64,000 nt of DNA from Pedobacter quisquiliarum (GTDB lineage Bacteria; Bacteroidota; Bacteroidia; Sphingobacteriales; Sphingobacteriaceae). The stretch lies in NCBI RefSeq assembly GCF_014642175.1, contig NZ_BMIL01000006.1, forward strand, positions 62,001 to 126,000. Direction: 5' to 3'. The notes below the pieces were generated by a model. The model was not told the DNA's origin and did not search any database. It saw nothing but the letters and a program-made list of their open reading frames with translations. Position 1 is the first letter of the stretch. Each line of letters opens with the position of its first letter. The position numbers and the translations under genes were made by a program. Positions 1 to 9,420 of this stretch are shown in pieces.

Positions 1-639
1 GGACGTTCGCAGTTTACCGATAAACTGGGCATTAACTATAACGGTACGTTGAACCCGTACCAGGTTGGATTAGATACCACGGGCAGCGTCGTGACGAAGA
101 GGATAATTGATAAGTACACCATTCCTCGTCTAACCAGTTTCGGCTTCTCTTTCGATTACAGTCTAAACGCGGAATCTTTTAAGCGCCGTAACGAGAACAT
201 CGATCGCATTAACGAAGAGACGGTGAAAACAGGACGTACGCCAGAGCAGGACGCACAATTAAGAGCCATCAGCAGGGATCCAAATGCGTTTGTCGACTTC
301 AACATTCCATGGAATTTCGCCTTTGCATATAGCTTCCAGTATTCAACTACAGAAGCTGGAACCCAGGCCAGGATCACGAATGCTTTAACGTTTAATGGTG
401 ACTTCAACCTTACGGAGAAGTTAAAAGTACAGTTCAACTCAGGATATGATTTTGAGCAAAAGGGTATCGCGCTTACCAATATTGCAATCTACCGTGATCT
501 GCATTGCTGGGACATGAGCATCAACTGGGTACCATTTGGCTATTACAAAAGTTACTCAGTAACCATCAAAGTGAAAGCATCCATTTTACAAGACCTTAAG
601 TTGAGCAAACAACAAGGTTACTACTCGCGTTATGACTAA
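1..639 (+). CDS. lptD: LptD-like LPS assembly outer-membrane protein, C-terminal part
   Basis: The frame is open from base 1, so the 5' part lies outside the window; 212 C-terminal residues are present. The sequence is beta-barrel-like, with alternating aromatic/polar strands, and ends in the block HCWDMSINWVPFG followed by a Lys-rich tail and YYSRYD. That ending resembles the C-terminus of the Bacteroidetes LptD (OstA C-terminal) family. LptD inserts lipopolysaccharide into the outer leaflet of the outer membrane together with LptE. The stop lies 3 nt before cinA, so the two are probably co-transcribed. The family call rests on recognising the C-terminal block. Another large outer-membrane barrel is possible. 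Confidence 0.72.
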   Translation, partial: GRSQFTDKLGINYNGTLNPYQVGLDTTGSVVTKRIIDKYTIPRLTSFGFSFDYSLNAESFKRRNENIDRINEETVKTGRTPEQDAQLRAISRDPNAFVDFNIPWNFAFAYSFQYSTTEAGTQARITNALTFNGDFNLTEKLKVQFNSGYDFEQKGIALTNIAIYRDLHCWDMSINWVPFGYYKSYSVTIKVKASILQDLKLSKQQGYYSRYD

Positions 640-642
640 CAT

Positions 643-1890
643 ATGCTAGCAGAAATTATTACCATCGGAGATGAAATTCTCATTGGGCAAATCGTAGACA
701 CGAACTCTGCCTGGATGGCACAAACCTTAAATAACATTGGCATCCGTGTTAAACAAGTCAGCTCTGTTTCTGATGATGAACAACACATTCTCGATGCCCT
801 GAAGCTGGCAGAAAGCCGTGCTGAAATTATCCTCATCACCGGCGGCCTTGGTCCCACAAAAGACGATATTACCAAAAAGACGCTTGCCAAATACTTTAAC
901 ATGGGCTTTCGCCGTGATGAAGAAACGCTGCAGCAAGTATCTGCCATCTTCGCCAAAGCAAACCGGCCGATGATTGAATTGAATCGCATGCAAGCGGATG
1001 TACCCGATGGTTGCGTCGTTGTGCCCAACCGGAATGGCACTGCCCCCGGAATGTGGTTCAATGAAAACGGTAAGATTTTCGTTTCCATGCCAGGTGTACC
1101 CTACGAAATGATGTACATGATGGAAGAAGAGGTATTGCCACGATTGAAGACCACGCTGAACGTGCCTTTCATTTACCACAAAACCATCCTTACAGCAGGC
1201 ATCGGAGAATCTTTCCTGGCTGTGCGGATTGCTGAAATTGAAGCATCTCTCCCCGAATACATCAAGCTTGCTTATTTGCCGAAAATGGGGCAGGTGCGCT
1301 TACGTTTAAGTGGTAGCTCCAGAGATGAGCAGCAACTTCATGCAGACATCAACCATTATTCAAAACAACTTGCCGATGAGGTTCGGGAGTTTGTGGTTGT
1401 TGAAGATGATATTCCATTGGAGACGGCCGTGATGAACATCATGAAGTCTAACAACTTAACCCTGTCAACCGCGGAAAGTTGCACCGGCGGCTACCTTTCA
1501 CATCTGCTTACCCGTCACCCGGGGAGTTCTGCCGTATTTAGCGGCGGTGCGGTAACCTACTCCAACGACCTGAAGATGGCCGTGCTTGGCGTGCAAGCGA
1601 GTACGCTGCTGGAATATGGTGCCGTAAGTGAACAGACCGTTAAAGAAATGGCAACAGGCGCCTTACAGGCGTTCAAAACAGACTACGCAATATCCGTTAG
1701 TGGTATTGCCGGGCCAGACGGCGGTACTCCGGATAAACCCGTTGGTACAGTGTGGATTGCTGTAGCGAGTGCCCATGGGGTGGAAGCACGAAAATCCACC
1801 TTTGGCAATAAACGTACGCAGAACATAGAACGTGCCGCTGCCTCTGCACTCATCCTCCTGCTAAGCCGCCTTAAACTAGATCATCAATAA
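643..1890 (+). CDS. cinA: CinA-like protein (nicotinamide-nucleotide amidohydrolase / competence-damage family)
   Basis: The 415-residue product has the two-domain layout of full-length CinA. The N-terminal MoCF-type nucleotide-binding domain (about 4-170) contains TGGLGPT at 66-72. The C-terminal amidohydrolase domain (about 255-410) contains AESCTGG at 277-283 and SGIAGPDGGTPDKPVGTV from 353. The family deamidates NMN to NaMN in pyridine nucleotide salvage, and the N-terminal domain can have ADP-ribose pyrophosphatase activity. It is cytoplasmic. The ATG at 643 starts 3 nt after the lptD stop, so it is probably translated from the same message. Length is normal and no key motif is missing. 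Confidence 0.93.
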   Translation: MLAEIITIGDEILIGQIVDTNSAWMAQTLNNIGIRVKQVSSVSDDEQHILDALKLAESRAEIILITGGLGPTKDDITKKTLAKYFNMGFRRDEETLQQVSAIFAKANRPMIELNRMQADVPDGCVVVPNRNGTAPGMWFNENGKIFVSMPGVPYEMMYMMEEEVLPRLKTTLNVPFIYHKTILTAGIGESFLAVRIAEIEASLPEYIKLAYLPKMGQVRLRLSGSSRDEQQLHADINHYSKQLADEVREFVVVEDDIPLETAVMNIMKSNNLTLSTAESCTGGYLSHLLTRHPGSSAVFSGGAVTYSNDLKMAVLGVQASTLLEYGAVSEQTVKEMATGALQAFKTDYAISVSGIAGPDGGTPDKPVGTVWIAVASAHGVEARKSTFGNKRTQNIERAAASALILLLSRLKLDHQ

Positions 1891-1905
1891 GTTCCTGAAA
1901 ACACT

Positions 1906-1913
1906 TACTTTTG
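1906..1913 (+). promoter_or_regulatory. Bacteroidetes -7 box upstream of the E2 gene
   Basis: TACTTTTG matches the Bacteroidetes -7 consensus TAnnTTTG and lies 34 nt before the ATG at 1948. I see no convincing -33 TTTG at 19-21 nt upstream, so the assignment rests on the -7 box and its position alone. Confidence 0.4.
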
Positions 1914-1947
1914 TCGGGAAAACCAAATAATAATTTACCAATTTAAT

Positions 1948-3294
1948 ATGGCTCAATACGAATTACTGTTACCCAAAATGGGGGAGAGCGTTGCAGAAGC
2001 AACCATTATCAAATGGACCAAACAACCTGGTGAGCGCATTGAACTGGACGATACCATACTGGAAATTGCAACCGATAAGGTCGACTCAGAAGTTCCGGCG
2101 CCTGTTGTTGGAACGCTTGTAAAACAGTTATATAAAGAAGATGATATTGTACAGGTAGGCGCCGTGATCGCGATTATCGAAACAGAAGGTGCTGAAAGCA
2201 CATCCGAAGCTTCCATGCCTGCTGAAGTTCCAAATGATCTTCCGGAAGTACCCCTGCCAGCAGCCTTAACCACAGAAGCAGCAAGTCAGCCAGCACAAAC
2301 CGAAGCATCAGAATCATCAGATCGCTTTTACTCTCCGCTAGTAAGAAACATTGCAGCGCAGGAAAATATATCCGCATCAGAATTAGATAAAATCCAAGGT
2401 TCAGGTGCCGAGGGCCGATTAACTAAAGACGACCTTTTAAAGTACATTTCGGAACGTGGCAATGCAGCAGCTCACTTGAGCACCACAACGCAGGCTGCAC
2501 CAGCACCTCAAACACAAACTCCACAGGCAAGTTCAATACCTGCACCGGTGGCGAAATCAGCACCGGTTGCCGTAAGCCTTGGCGGTGGAGATGCAGTAAT
2601 TGAAATGGACCGTATGCGCAAGCTGATCGCCGATCACATGGTGATGAGCGTTCAAACTTCGCCACACGTAACATCATTCGTAGAAGCCGACGTTACCAAT
2701 ATGGTGCTTTGGCGCGACCGCGTAAAGAAGAGCTTCGAAAAGCGCGAGAATGAGAAAATTACTTTCACACCGATCTTCGTAGAGGCCGTTACCAAGGCCA
2801 TCAAGGATTTCCCAATGATCAACGTTTCTGTAAATGGAACACAAATCATCAAAAAGAAAGACATCAACATCGGTATGGCGGCCGCCTTACCAAGCGGAAA
2901 CCTGATCGTGCCGGTCATTAGAAAAGCAGATCAGCTTAACCTGGTTGGTTTAACCAAGTCCGTAAATGATCTTGCAATACGTGCCAGAAATTCAAAGCTT
3001 AAGCCAGACGAAACACAAGGCGGAACTTTCACCATTACCAACGTTGGTTCATTCGGTAACATCATGGGTACACCGATCATCAATCAGCCACAAGTGGCAA
3101 TTCTTGCCGTGGGGGTGATCAAAAAGAAACCTGCAGTTTTAGAAACAGAATTCGGTGACGTTATCGCTATTAGACACATGATGTACCTGTCACTTTCTTA
3201 CGACCACAGGGTTGTTGATGGTGGATTGGGTGGTGCATTCGTGAAACGTGTCGCTGACTACCTGGAGAACTGGGATGTCAATCGCGAGATTTAA
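1948..3294 (+). CDS. 2-oxo acid dehydrogenase E2 subunit (dihydrolipoamide acyltransferase)
   Basis: The 448-residue product has three parts. An N-terminal lipoyl domain (1-77) carries the lipoylated Lys at K44 in ATDKVDSEVPAP. A linker rich in Ala, Pro and Gln leads to a peripheral subunit-binding domain (about 129-166), then the acyltransferase core (about 215-448) with SYDHRVVDGG, catalytic His about 420. It is the core of a pyruvate, 2-oxoglutarate or branched-chain 2-oxo acid dehydrogenase complex and passes acyl groups from E1 to CoA. One lipoyl domain and the overall length fit branched-chain or mixed-specificity E2 enzymes, but the substrate cannot be read from sequence. No E1 or E3 gene is adjacent. 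A strong hairpin follows the stop. Confidence 0.9.
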   Translation: MAQYELLLPKMGESVAEATIIKWTKQPGERIELDDTILEIATDKVDSEVPAPVVGTLVKQLYKEDDIVQVGAVIAIIETEGAESTSEASMPAEVPNDLPEVPLPAALTTEAASQPAQTEASESSDRFYSPLVRNIAAQENISASELDKIQGSGAEGRLTKDDLLKYISERGNAAAHLSTTTQAAPAPQTQTPQASSIPAPVAKSAPVAVSLGGGDAVIEMDRMRKLIADHMVMSVQTSPHVTSFVEADVTNMVLWRDRVKKSFEKRENEKITFTPIFVEAVTKAIKDFPMINVSVNGTQIIKKKDINIGMAAALPSGNLIVPVIRKADQLNLVGLTKSVNDLAIRARNSKLKPDETQGGTFTITNVGSFGNIMGTPIINQPQVAILAVGVIKKKPAVLETEFGDVIAIRHMMYLSLSYDHRVVDGGLGGAFVKRVADYLENWDVNREI

Positions 3295-3305
3295 CAACAT
3301 AAAAC

Positions 3306-3336
3306 AAAAAGGGCCGGTAATACCGGCCTTTTTCAT
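3306..3336. terminator. Bidirectional intrinsic terminator
   Basis: GGCCGGTA and TACCGGCC (3312-3328) form a GC-rich hairpin flanked by AAAAA on the left and TTTTT on the right. It can therefore stop transcription from the E2 gene (plus) and from hom (minus), which converge here. Confidence 0.85.
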
Positions 3337-3351
3337 TAAAACAAACACAAA

Positions 3352-4596
3352 CTAATTTAGTATTACGGCTTCTTCTTCTGCGCTAATCGACAGCGCAGCT
3401 TCTGAAAAGGAGTAGTCTCCTGTATGTGCAATGAACACATCTCCTTGCTCCAGAAGACTTTTGTTCTTCAATAAACTTTCGAGTCTCACCATGCCAATGA
3501 CATACTTGTAATCATTCCTGCTGAAGCGCTCTACAACGTTCCTTACCTCCAGGCTTTCCAGCGTACTTTCTTCAGCATAGCGGATGTAAACTTCTATATC
3601 AACCTCGTTAGAATGGCTCAAGCCTTTTTGCCTGTGGTACTTCTTATATTCATAACGGTAGCCATATCGTAGCGCCGTTATATCCGACAATACTGCAGAG
3701 CCGGTAGGATGTCCTCCTGCTCCTTTACCGAAGAAAAACTGCTTGTCTGCAAAAGCAGCCTGTACGGTTACGCCGTTATATTCATTTTCTACGTTGAAAA
3801 GGAAATCGTCAGATTTTACAAATTTTGGCAACACATAGGTAATCAGTTCTGCGCTACCGACCTTCTTTGCTGTAGGTACAAGCTTAATCTTAAAACCTTT
3901 CTCTTTCGCGTAGCGGATATCGTGCTCAGAAATATGCTGTATCCCCACATTCAAGATTTGTTCTGGATCAAGGAACAAGCCATAAGCATGTGCCGCCACA
4001 ATCGTAAGCTTAAATTTTGGATCGTAGCCCCCCACATCAAGGATTGGGTTACTTTCGGCGAATCCAAGATCCTGCGCCTGTTTCAAAGCAACATGGTAGT
4101 TTAGCTGCTCATTGAAAATCTTGGACAGAATGTAATTCGAAGAGCCATTAAAAATACCGCTGATGCCGTGCAGCAGTTCGTTATCATAGTATTCTTCAAG
4201 ATTACGGATGATTGGAATACTGCCGCAAACAGAACCTTCATACAGCAGCGAGGTGCCATGTTCCAGCTGTAAAGCAACCAGCTCGGCTAGATGATTGGCG
4301 ATCATCTTTTTGTTGGCAGACACAACATGTTTACCGCTGCTTAAAGCCTTTTTGGCGATTTCAAAAGCAACATCTGCATCATCAATTAACTCTACTATCG
4401 TATTAATCTCCGGATGATCAAAAATCTCCTGATGATTCGTCGTAAACAACGATGGATTCAGGCTTCTCTTTTTTTCTGGATTCTTAATGGCAATCTTAAT
4501 CAGCTCCAAGTTGAGATCTTGTCCCAGGATTACATCATATAACCCTTGTCCAACAACACCAAAACCAAAAAGTCCAATCTTTATTTTTTCACTCAT
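3352..4596 (-). CDS. hom: Homoserine dehydrogenase
   Basis: The 414-residue enzyme opens with a Rossmann motif GFGVVGQG (residues 10-17). It then has the catalytic region with SANKKMIA and EGSVCGSIPIIRNL, and GKGAGGHPTGSAVLSDI, which is typical of homoserine dehydrogenases. The last ~75 residues look like the ACT-type regulatory tail of the family. It reduces aspartate semialdehyde to homoserine for methionine and threonine synthesis in the cytoplasm. It is the last gene of metY-metX-hom: its ATG overlaps the metX stop by one base. It is a stand-alone enzyme, not fused to aspartokinase. Expression should follow the SAM riboswitch upstream of metY. Confidence 0.93.
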   Translation of the reverse strand: MSEKIKIGLFGFGVVGQGLYDVILGQDLNLELIKIAIKNPEKKRSLNPSLFTTNHQEIFDHPEINTIVELIDDADVAFEIAKKALSSGKHVVSANKKMIANHLAELVALQLEHGTSLLYEGSVCGSIPIIRNLEEYYDNELLHGISGIFNGSSNYILSKIFNEQLNYHVALKQAQDLGFAESNPILDVGGYDPKFKLTIVAAHAYGLFLDPEQILNVGIQHISEHDIRYAKEKGFKIKLVPTAKKVGSAELITYVLPKFVKSDDFLFNVENEYNGVTVQAAFADKQFFFGKGAGGHPTGSAVLSDITALRYGYRYEYKKYHRQKGLSHSNEVDIEVYIRYAEESTLESLEVRNVVERFSRNDYKYVIGMVRLESLLKNKSLLEQGDVFIAHTGDYSFSEAALSISAEEEAVILN

Positions 4597-5654
4597 TACG
4601 CAGTCTGTATTAATTTTATAATCTTTTTACTTGCACTTTCTTTAAGAAAATTGCTGATAAGCCCGGTCAGTGCTTGTGTTTCAATCAGGAAACCATCATG
4701 ACCATAGGCGGAGTTTACCAGCTTATACTGAGCACCAGGAATATGCTTCGCGATGAACTCTTGTTCTGTTGTCGGAAATAATACATCATTCTCAATCCCG
4801 ATAACAAGGGTGTTTGCCTGAATTTCAGACAGGACCTTCGTGATACTTTGTCTGCCACGTCCGATGTTGTGACTGTCCATCGCCTTTGTCAGATACCAAT
4901 AGCTGTAAGCATTAAATCTTTTGAGCAGCTTTTCGCCCTGGTAGTTCTGGTAGGAGGAGGCCCGGAAATCCGTCGTCTTCTCATCAGAGCTCTCCAGTTG
5001 CGTTGCACCATAAGCTTCGTACGTCCGGTAAGATAAAAGCGCGATGCTTCTCGCAACCTTCAATCCTTTACTGCCGCCATCTTTCTGCTGTGCATAAAAG
5101 CTCCTGTCGGTGCTTATGGCTAGCCGCTGACTCTCATTAAAGGCAATGCCCCATGGCGAATGCGCAGCATTACATGCCAGCAGGATCAGGTTCTCGATCG
5201 TTTTGTTTGCCATGATGGACCACTCTAAGGCTTGCTGGCCACCAAGTGAGCCACCGATCAATACTTTGATGGAGGTGACCCCCAGATGCGAAGCAAGCAG
5301 TTGATGCGCCTTCACCATATCACGAATGGTATATTCAGGAAAGGATAGGTAGTATGGATTACCCGTAGCTGGATTGATCGATAGCGGATTTGTTGTGCCA
5401 TAATGGGAGCCGATCACATTGGCGCAAACGATGTAATGTTCCTCTGGATTGAAGAGCTCCTTTTTTCCGAAGAGCCCAGTCCACCAGCTGAACACATCAG
5501 CATTTGCGGTAAGCGCATGGCATACCCAAATCACATTATCCTGCTTTGCATTCAATTTGCCATAGGTATGGTAAGCAACATTAAAATTTCTAAGTTGCTT
5601 ACCACTTTCTAAGGTTAGACCATTTGCGGCCCTAAAATATTGTACCTCACTCAT
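4596..5654 (-). CDS. metX: Homoserine O-acetyltransferase (alpha/beta hydrolase fold)
   Basis: The 352-residue product has the MetX alpha/beta-hydrolase fold. The nucleophile S136 sits in GGSLGGQQALEW, and the catalytic His is H319 in YGHDGFLIE; ENDVLFP upstream supplies the acid. SHYGTTNPLSINPATG matches the substrate-tunnel segment of the family. It acylates homoserine, the committed step of methionine synthesis. The acetyl donor is inferred from the adjacent metY, whose family uses O-acetylhomoserine. It lies 7 nt after metY and overlaps hom by one base. Length is close to other Bacteroidetes members. Confidence 0.93.
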   Translation of the reverse strand: MSEVQYFRAANGLTLESGKQLRNFNVAYHTYGKLNAKQDNVIWVCHALTANADVFSWWTGLFGKKELFNPEEHYIVCANVIGSHYGTTNPLSINPATGNPYYLSFPEYTIRDMVKAHQLLASHLGVTSIKVLIGGSLGGQQALEWSIMANKTIENLILLACNAAHSPWGIAFNESQRLAISTDRSFYAQQKDGGSKGLKVARSIALLSYRTYEAYGATQLESSDEKTTDFRASSYQNYQGEKLLKRFNAYSYWYLTKAMDSHNIGRGRQSITKVLSEIQANTLVIGIENDVLFPTTEQEFIAKHIPGAQYKLVNSAYGHDGFLIETQALTGLISNFLKESASKKIIKLIQTA

Positions 5655-5661
5655 CCGCTAA

Positions 5662-7074
<1,413 letters not shown>

Positions 7075-7080
7075 TTAGAT

Positions 7081-7215
7081 TCAGGCTATGCAACAGCACA
7101 TACAAACCGGTACAGGTTCAATACTGTAGTCGATCGTGTTAGCCGTTGTAAGTAGGTTGGATTGTGGGAAAAGGTAAGGTCTGCAGGTGGGCAGCGCTTG
7201 TTGGTTCGTTTTCAT
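7081..7215 (-). CDS. Small Cys-rich ORF, candidate leader peptide of the metY operon
   Basis: The frame has ATG at 7215-7213, 44 codons and TGA at 7083-7081. The predicted peptide starts MKTNQQALP, is rich in Pro, Thr and Asn in the middle, and ends PVCMCCCIA. Five of 44 residues are Cys, four of them within five codons near the stop and interrupted only by Met. It lies between the 3' end of the SAM-I aptamer (about 12 nt away) and metY (99 nt downstream). The clustered Cys/Met codons just before the stop look like those of amino-acid-sensing leader peptides. Between its stop and metY are two possible hairpins: a short-arm pair at about 7070-7039 and CCTCG/CGAGG at 7036-7024. Translation and function are inferred; no homologue was checked. 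It could be a chance ORF. Confidence 0.5.
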   Translation of the reverse strand: MKTNQQALPTCRPYLFPQSNLLTTANTIDYSIEPVPVCMCCCIA

Positions 7216-7227
7216 TTTAGTTCAATA

Positions 7228-7332
7228 TTATTTTTCCATGAGCACCATGCTCAGGGTCAGGAATTGGCACCTTCTCGGGTTAGGAGGGTTGCCAGTGGGT
7301 TAATGAGCCTGTCTCTCGCCACTTCTTAATAA
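7228..7332 (-). ncRNA. SAM-I (S-box) riboswitch aptamer
   Basis: Read on the minus strand, the segment carries the conserved S-box blocks in order. They are TTATTAAGAAGTGGCGAGAG (P1 and kink-turn side), GGCTCATTAACCCACTGGCAA (conserved junction) and GAAGGTGCCAATTCCTG (the GGTGCNAATTCC core). A P4 hairpin TGAGCA-TGG-TGCTCA follows, and AATAA pairs with TTATT to close P1. The class binds S-adenosylmethionine and turns off methionine genes. It lies downstream of a consensus promoter and upstream of metY-metX-hom. No strong terminator with a T-run follows the aptamer directly, so the expression platform may act through the leader ORF start or a more distal hairpin. Confidence 0.92.
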
Positions 7333-7377
7333 ATCAAACCATGTAACCGGTTGATTAGATCAGCCTAGCTGATGTCA

Positions 7378-7408
7378 CAAATGTATATTTTACATCCACA
7401 ACTTCAAA
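7378..7408 (-). promoter_or_regulatory. Bacteroidetes promoter of the riboswitch-metY transcript
   Basis: On the minus strand TTTG (7408-7405), exactly 19 nt and TACATTTG (7385-7378) match the consensus TTTG-N19-TAnnTTTG in full. It is followed after about 45 nt by the SAM-I aptamer. The intervening leader holds a small hairpin ATCAGC-TAG-GCTGAT. Confidence 0.78.
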
Positions 7409-7445
7409 ACTTTATTCTGAAAAAATGTCAAATAAAATCATATGA

Positions 7446-7469
7446 GCCGATTTCACGGATGAAATCGGC
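7446..7469 (-). terminator. Hairpin terminator after the cystathionine gamma-synthase-like gene
   Basis: Ten-base arms GCCGATTTCA and TGAAATCGGC are separated by 4 nt, 13 nt beyond the stop of the upstream minus-strand gene. The T-tract beyond it is weak (TCATATGATTTTATTTG), so termination strength is uncertain. It separates that gene from the metY promoter. Confidence 0.6.
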
Positions 7470-7482
7470 ATGATTCCAAATA

Positions 7483-8604
7483 TTATAATTCGCTAAGTGC
7501 CTGATTGAAGTCTGCAATCAGATCATCAACATGCTCTAACCCTACAGAGATGCGCAGCAGATTTCCAGGTGTTTTCGTATCCGGACCTTCTACAGAAGCT
7601 CGATGTTCAATTAAACTCTCTATGCCGCCCAAGCTGGTGGCCTGAGCAAACAGTTTTACTTTATTGACGACTTGCTTAGCTTCTTCGAATCCGCCTTTAA
7701 TCAAAACCGACATCATGCCGCCGAAATCCGACATCTGTTCTTTTGCAATCTCATGCTGTGGGTGGGAAGGGAGCCCAGGATAATAAACCGCTTCAATCTG
7801 TGGATGTTGATCCAGGTATTGTGCCAGTGCCATGCCATTGCTGCAATGCCCACGCATTCTATACGGTAGCGTTTTGATGCTTCTTACCAGTAAAAAGCAG
7901 TCGAACGGTGAGGGCACAGCCCCTCCAATCTGCTGTATGTTACGAATGCGCGCCCAAAGCTCGTCCTGCTTCGCCGTAATTAAAGCGCCACCCAACACGT
8001 CACTGTGGCCACCAATGTATTTCGTAGTCGAATGCATGACGATGTCTGCCCCCAAGGTTATTGGATGCTGTAACATTGGCGAAGCAAAGGTGCTATCGCA
8101 AGCCAGAATCAGCTTATGCTGTTTTGCCAGGGTACCTAAGGCCTTGAGGTCTGTGATCTTTAATAGTGGATTGGAAGGTGTCTCCACCCAGATCATCACG
8201 GTGTTTGGCTTTATAAAAGATGAGATCTGTTCAACGTTCGTAAGATCCACGAAGTCGATGTCTAAACTCTCCTTGAAGATGGTTTGAAGTTGCTTTTTAA
8301 AGCCCCAGTACATATCATCTGGTGCAATAATGTGGCTGCCAGGTTTTAGGGCCTGAAAGACTGCCATACCGGCTGCATTACCGGAAGAAAATGCGCAGCA
8401 ATCCGCACCTTTGTCCAGCGTAGCGAGCAGATGTTCTAAGGTGGAACGGTTTGGATTACTCACCCTGCTATACATATGTCCTCCGGGATATCCACCATTT
8501 TCATCTCTAAAAAAGGTCGTTGACAGGCTAAGTGGCTGAGTGACATCTCCAGTATTACTTTTTACTAAGTTTCCGGCATGTATGGCAAGGGTCTCTGTTT
8601 TCAT
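7483..8604 (-). CDS. Cystathionine gamma-synthase/lyase-type PLP enzyme
   Basis: The 373-residue trans-sulfuration enzyme has the PLP Lys at K195 in HSTTKYIGGHSDVLGG. It also carries YSRVSNPNRSTLE (phosphate-binding Tyr/Arg), WVETPSNPLL, CDSTFASP and the C-terminal LLRISVGLEHVDDLI. It is clearly a second member of the MetB/MetC/MccB family. It could make cystathionine from acylhomoserine and cysteine, or cleave cystathionine; sequence alone does not decide. It is transcribed in the same direction as metY but is separated from it by a terminator, promoter and riboswitch, so it is probably a separate unit. Its neighbourhood supports a role in sulfur amino-acid exchange. Confidence 0.88.
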   Translation of the reverse strand: MKTETLAIHAGNLVKSNTGDVTQPLSLSTTFFRDENGGYPGGHMYSRVSNPNRSTLEHLLATLDKGADCCAFSSGNAAGMAVFQALKPGSHIIAPDDMYWGFKKQLQTIFKESLDIDFVDLTNVEQISSFIKPNTVMIWVETPSNPLLKITDLKALGTLAKQHKLILACDSTFASPMLQHPITLGADIVMHSTTKYIGGHSDVLGGALITAKQDELWARIRNIQQIGGAVPSPFDCFLLVRSIKTLPYRMRGHCSNGMALAQYLDQHPQIEAVYYPGLPSHPQHEIAKEQMSDFGGMMSVLIKGGFEEAKQVVNKVKLFAQATSLGGIESLIEHRASVEGPDTKTPGNLLRISVGLEHVDDLIADFNQALSEL

Positions 8605-8638
8605 TTTAGTCTATTTTAAAAAACGTTCTTTTAATGAA

Positions 8639-8670
8639 CAATATTAAGGTTGTGCATTAAGCCTAACAAG
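8639..8670 (-). promoter_or_regulatory. Possible promoter of the cystathionine gamma-synthase-like gene
   Basis: On the minus strand CTTG (8670-8667), 20 nt and TAATATTG (8646-8639) match the Bacteroidetes pattern with one mismatch in each box. It lies 35 nt before the ATG at 8604. A partial dyad GTTC-N7-GAAC lies just downstream. Confidence 0.35.
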
Positions 8671-8712
8671 ATTTGGCAGGATTTGTGTAAGTTATGATGA
8701 AAAAACAATTTT

Positions 8713-9201
8713 ATGAAAAGAATATTAGTAATCGCAGCCATTTTATGCAGTGCCATAATGGTGTTACAAAGCTGTTCCTCTACAAGATCTGCAAGCACGA
8801 TTAAGCGCGGTAATGTTACAGGAACATGGGTGTTGAGCAATGTGAGTTACGAGGGTGTACCTGCTATAGCCGTTAGATCTTTTCTTGGTGAAGCTTCTGC
8901 AAGCTGCTTCAACGGCAGTACCTGGAGCTTAACCAATAGCGGAAACGGAAGCTTCATCCTTTCGGGTGGCGGCGAAGGTTGTGTAGCAAAAACCCAAAGT
9001 ATTTTTTGGTCTGCAAGTCCTGCCGATCAAACTTTCCAATTCAAGAAACTTGAAGAAGGTGATAAGGCGAAAAATGTAGATGAAGGTTATCGCTTAGTTC
9101 TGTCTTCTGCAACAGGAGACACGATGGTCTTGAAATCGCCAATTGAATATGGTAACGCTACAGCTTATGTTGTTTTAAACTTCACAAAAGCTACAAAATA
9201 A
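8713..9201 (+). CDS. Lipocalin-like lipoprotein
   Basis: The 162-residue product has a lipoprotein signal with the lipobox LQSC (lipidated Cys C21). The mature part starts with GTWVLSNVSYEG, a pattern of lipocalin-like/META-type Bacteroidetes lipoproteins, and is rich in Ser, Gly and aromatic residues in predicted beta strands. Two further Cys (CFNG and GCVAK) could form a disulfide outside the cytoplasm. It is probably anchored in the outer membrane. No enzymatic motif is visible and function is unknown. It stands alone, divergent from the cystathionine gamma-synthase-like gene, and is followed by a strong terminator. Confidence 0.75.
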   Translation: MKRILVIAAILCSAIMVLQSCSSTRSASTIKRGNVTGTWVLSNVSYEGVPAIAVRSFLGEASASCFNGSTWSLTNSGNGSFILSGGGEGCVAKTQSIFWSASPADQTFQFKKLEEGDKAKNVDEGYRLVLSSATGDTMVLKSPIEYGNATAYVVLNFTKATK

Positions 9202-9220
9202 TAAGCACTGCAAAAATATC

Positions 9221-9254
9221 AGGCCCGGCACCAACAGGTGTCCGGGCCTTTTTT
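9221..9254 (+). terminator. Intrinsic terminator after the lipocalin-like gene
   Basis: GGCCCGG-CACC and GGTG-TCCGGGCC arms are followed by TTTTTT. The hairpin begins 20 nt past the stop at 9201. Confidence 0.85.
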
Positions 9255-9420
9255 GTGCCAAAGAGGATACGGTTCATCGACCCATGAGCCTCCAATCCAG
9301 CTGCTGCTCCCTAGTTCTTCATGCTGGCTGTTCAATTCGGCATTAAAAAGTTCGTAAACGCCTATAAACAATAGGTGCCGAACCTTATCTTGCAAACTTT
9401 TCCATCCATAGAAAAACTTA

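Noticed and set aside
8600..8712. A second SAM riboswitch before the cystathionine gamma-synthase-like gene
   Set aside because: The 108-nt gap has no GGTGCNAATTCC core or P4-type stem.
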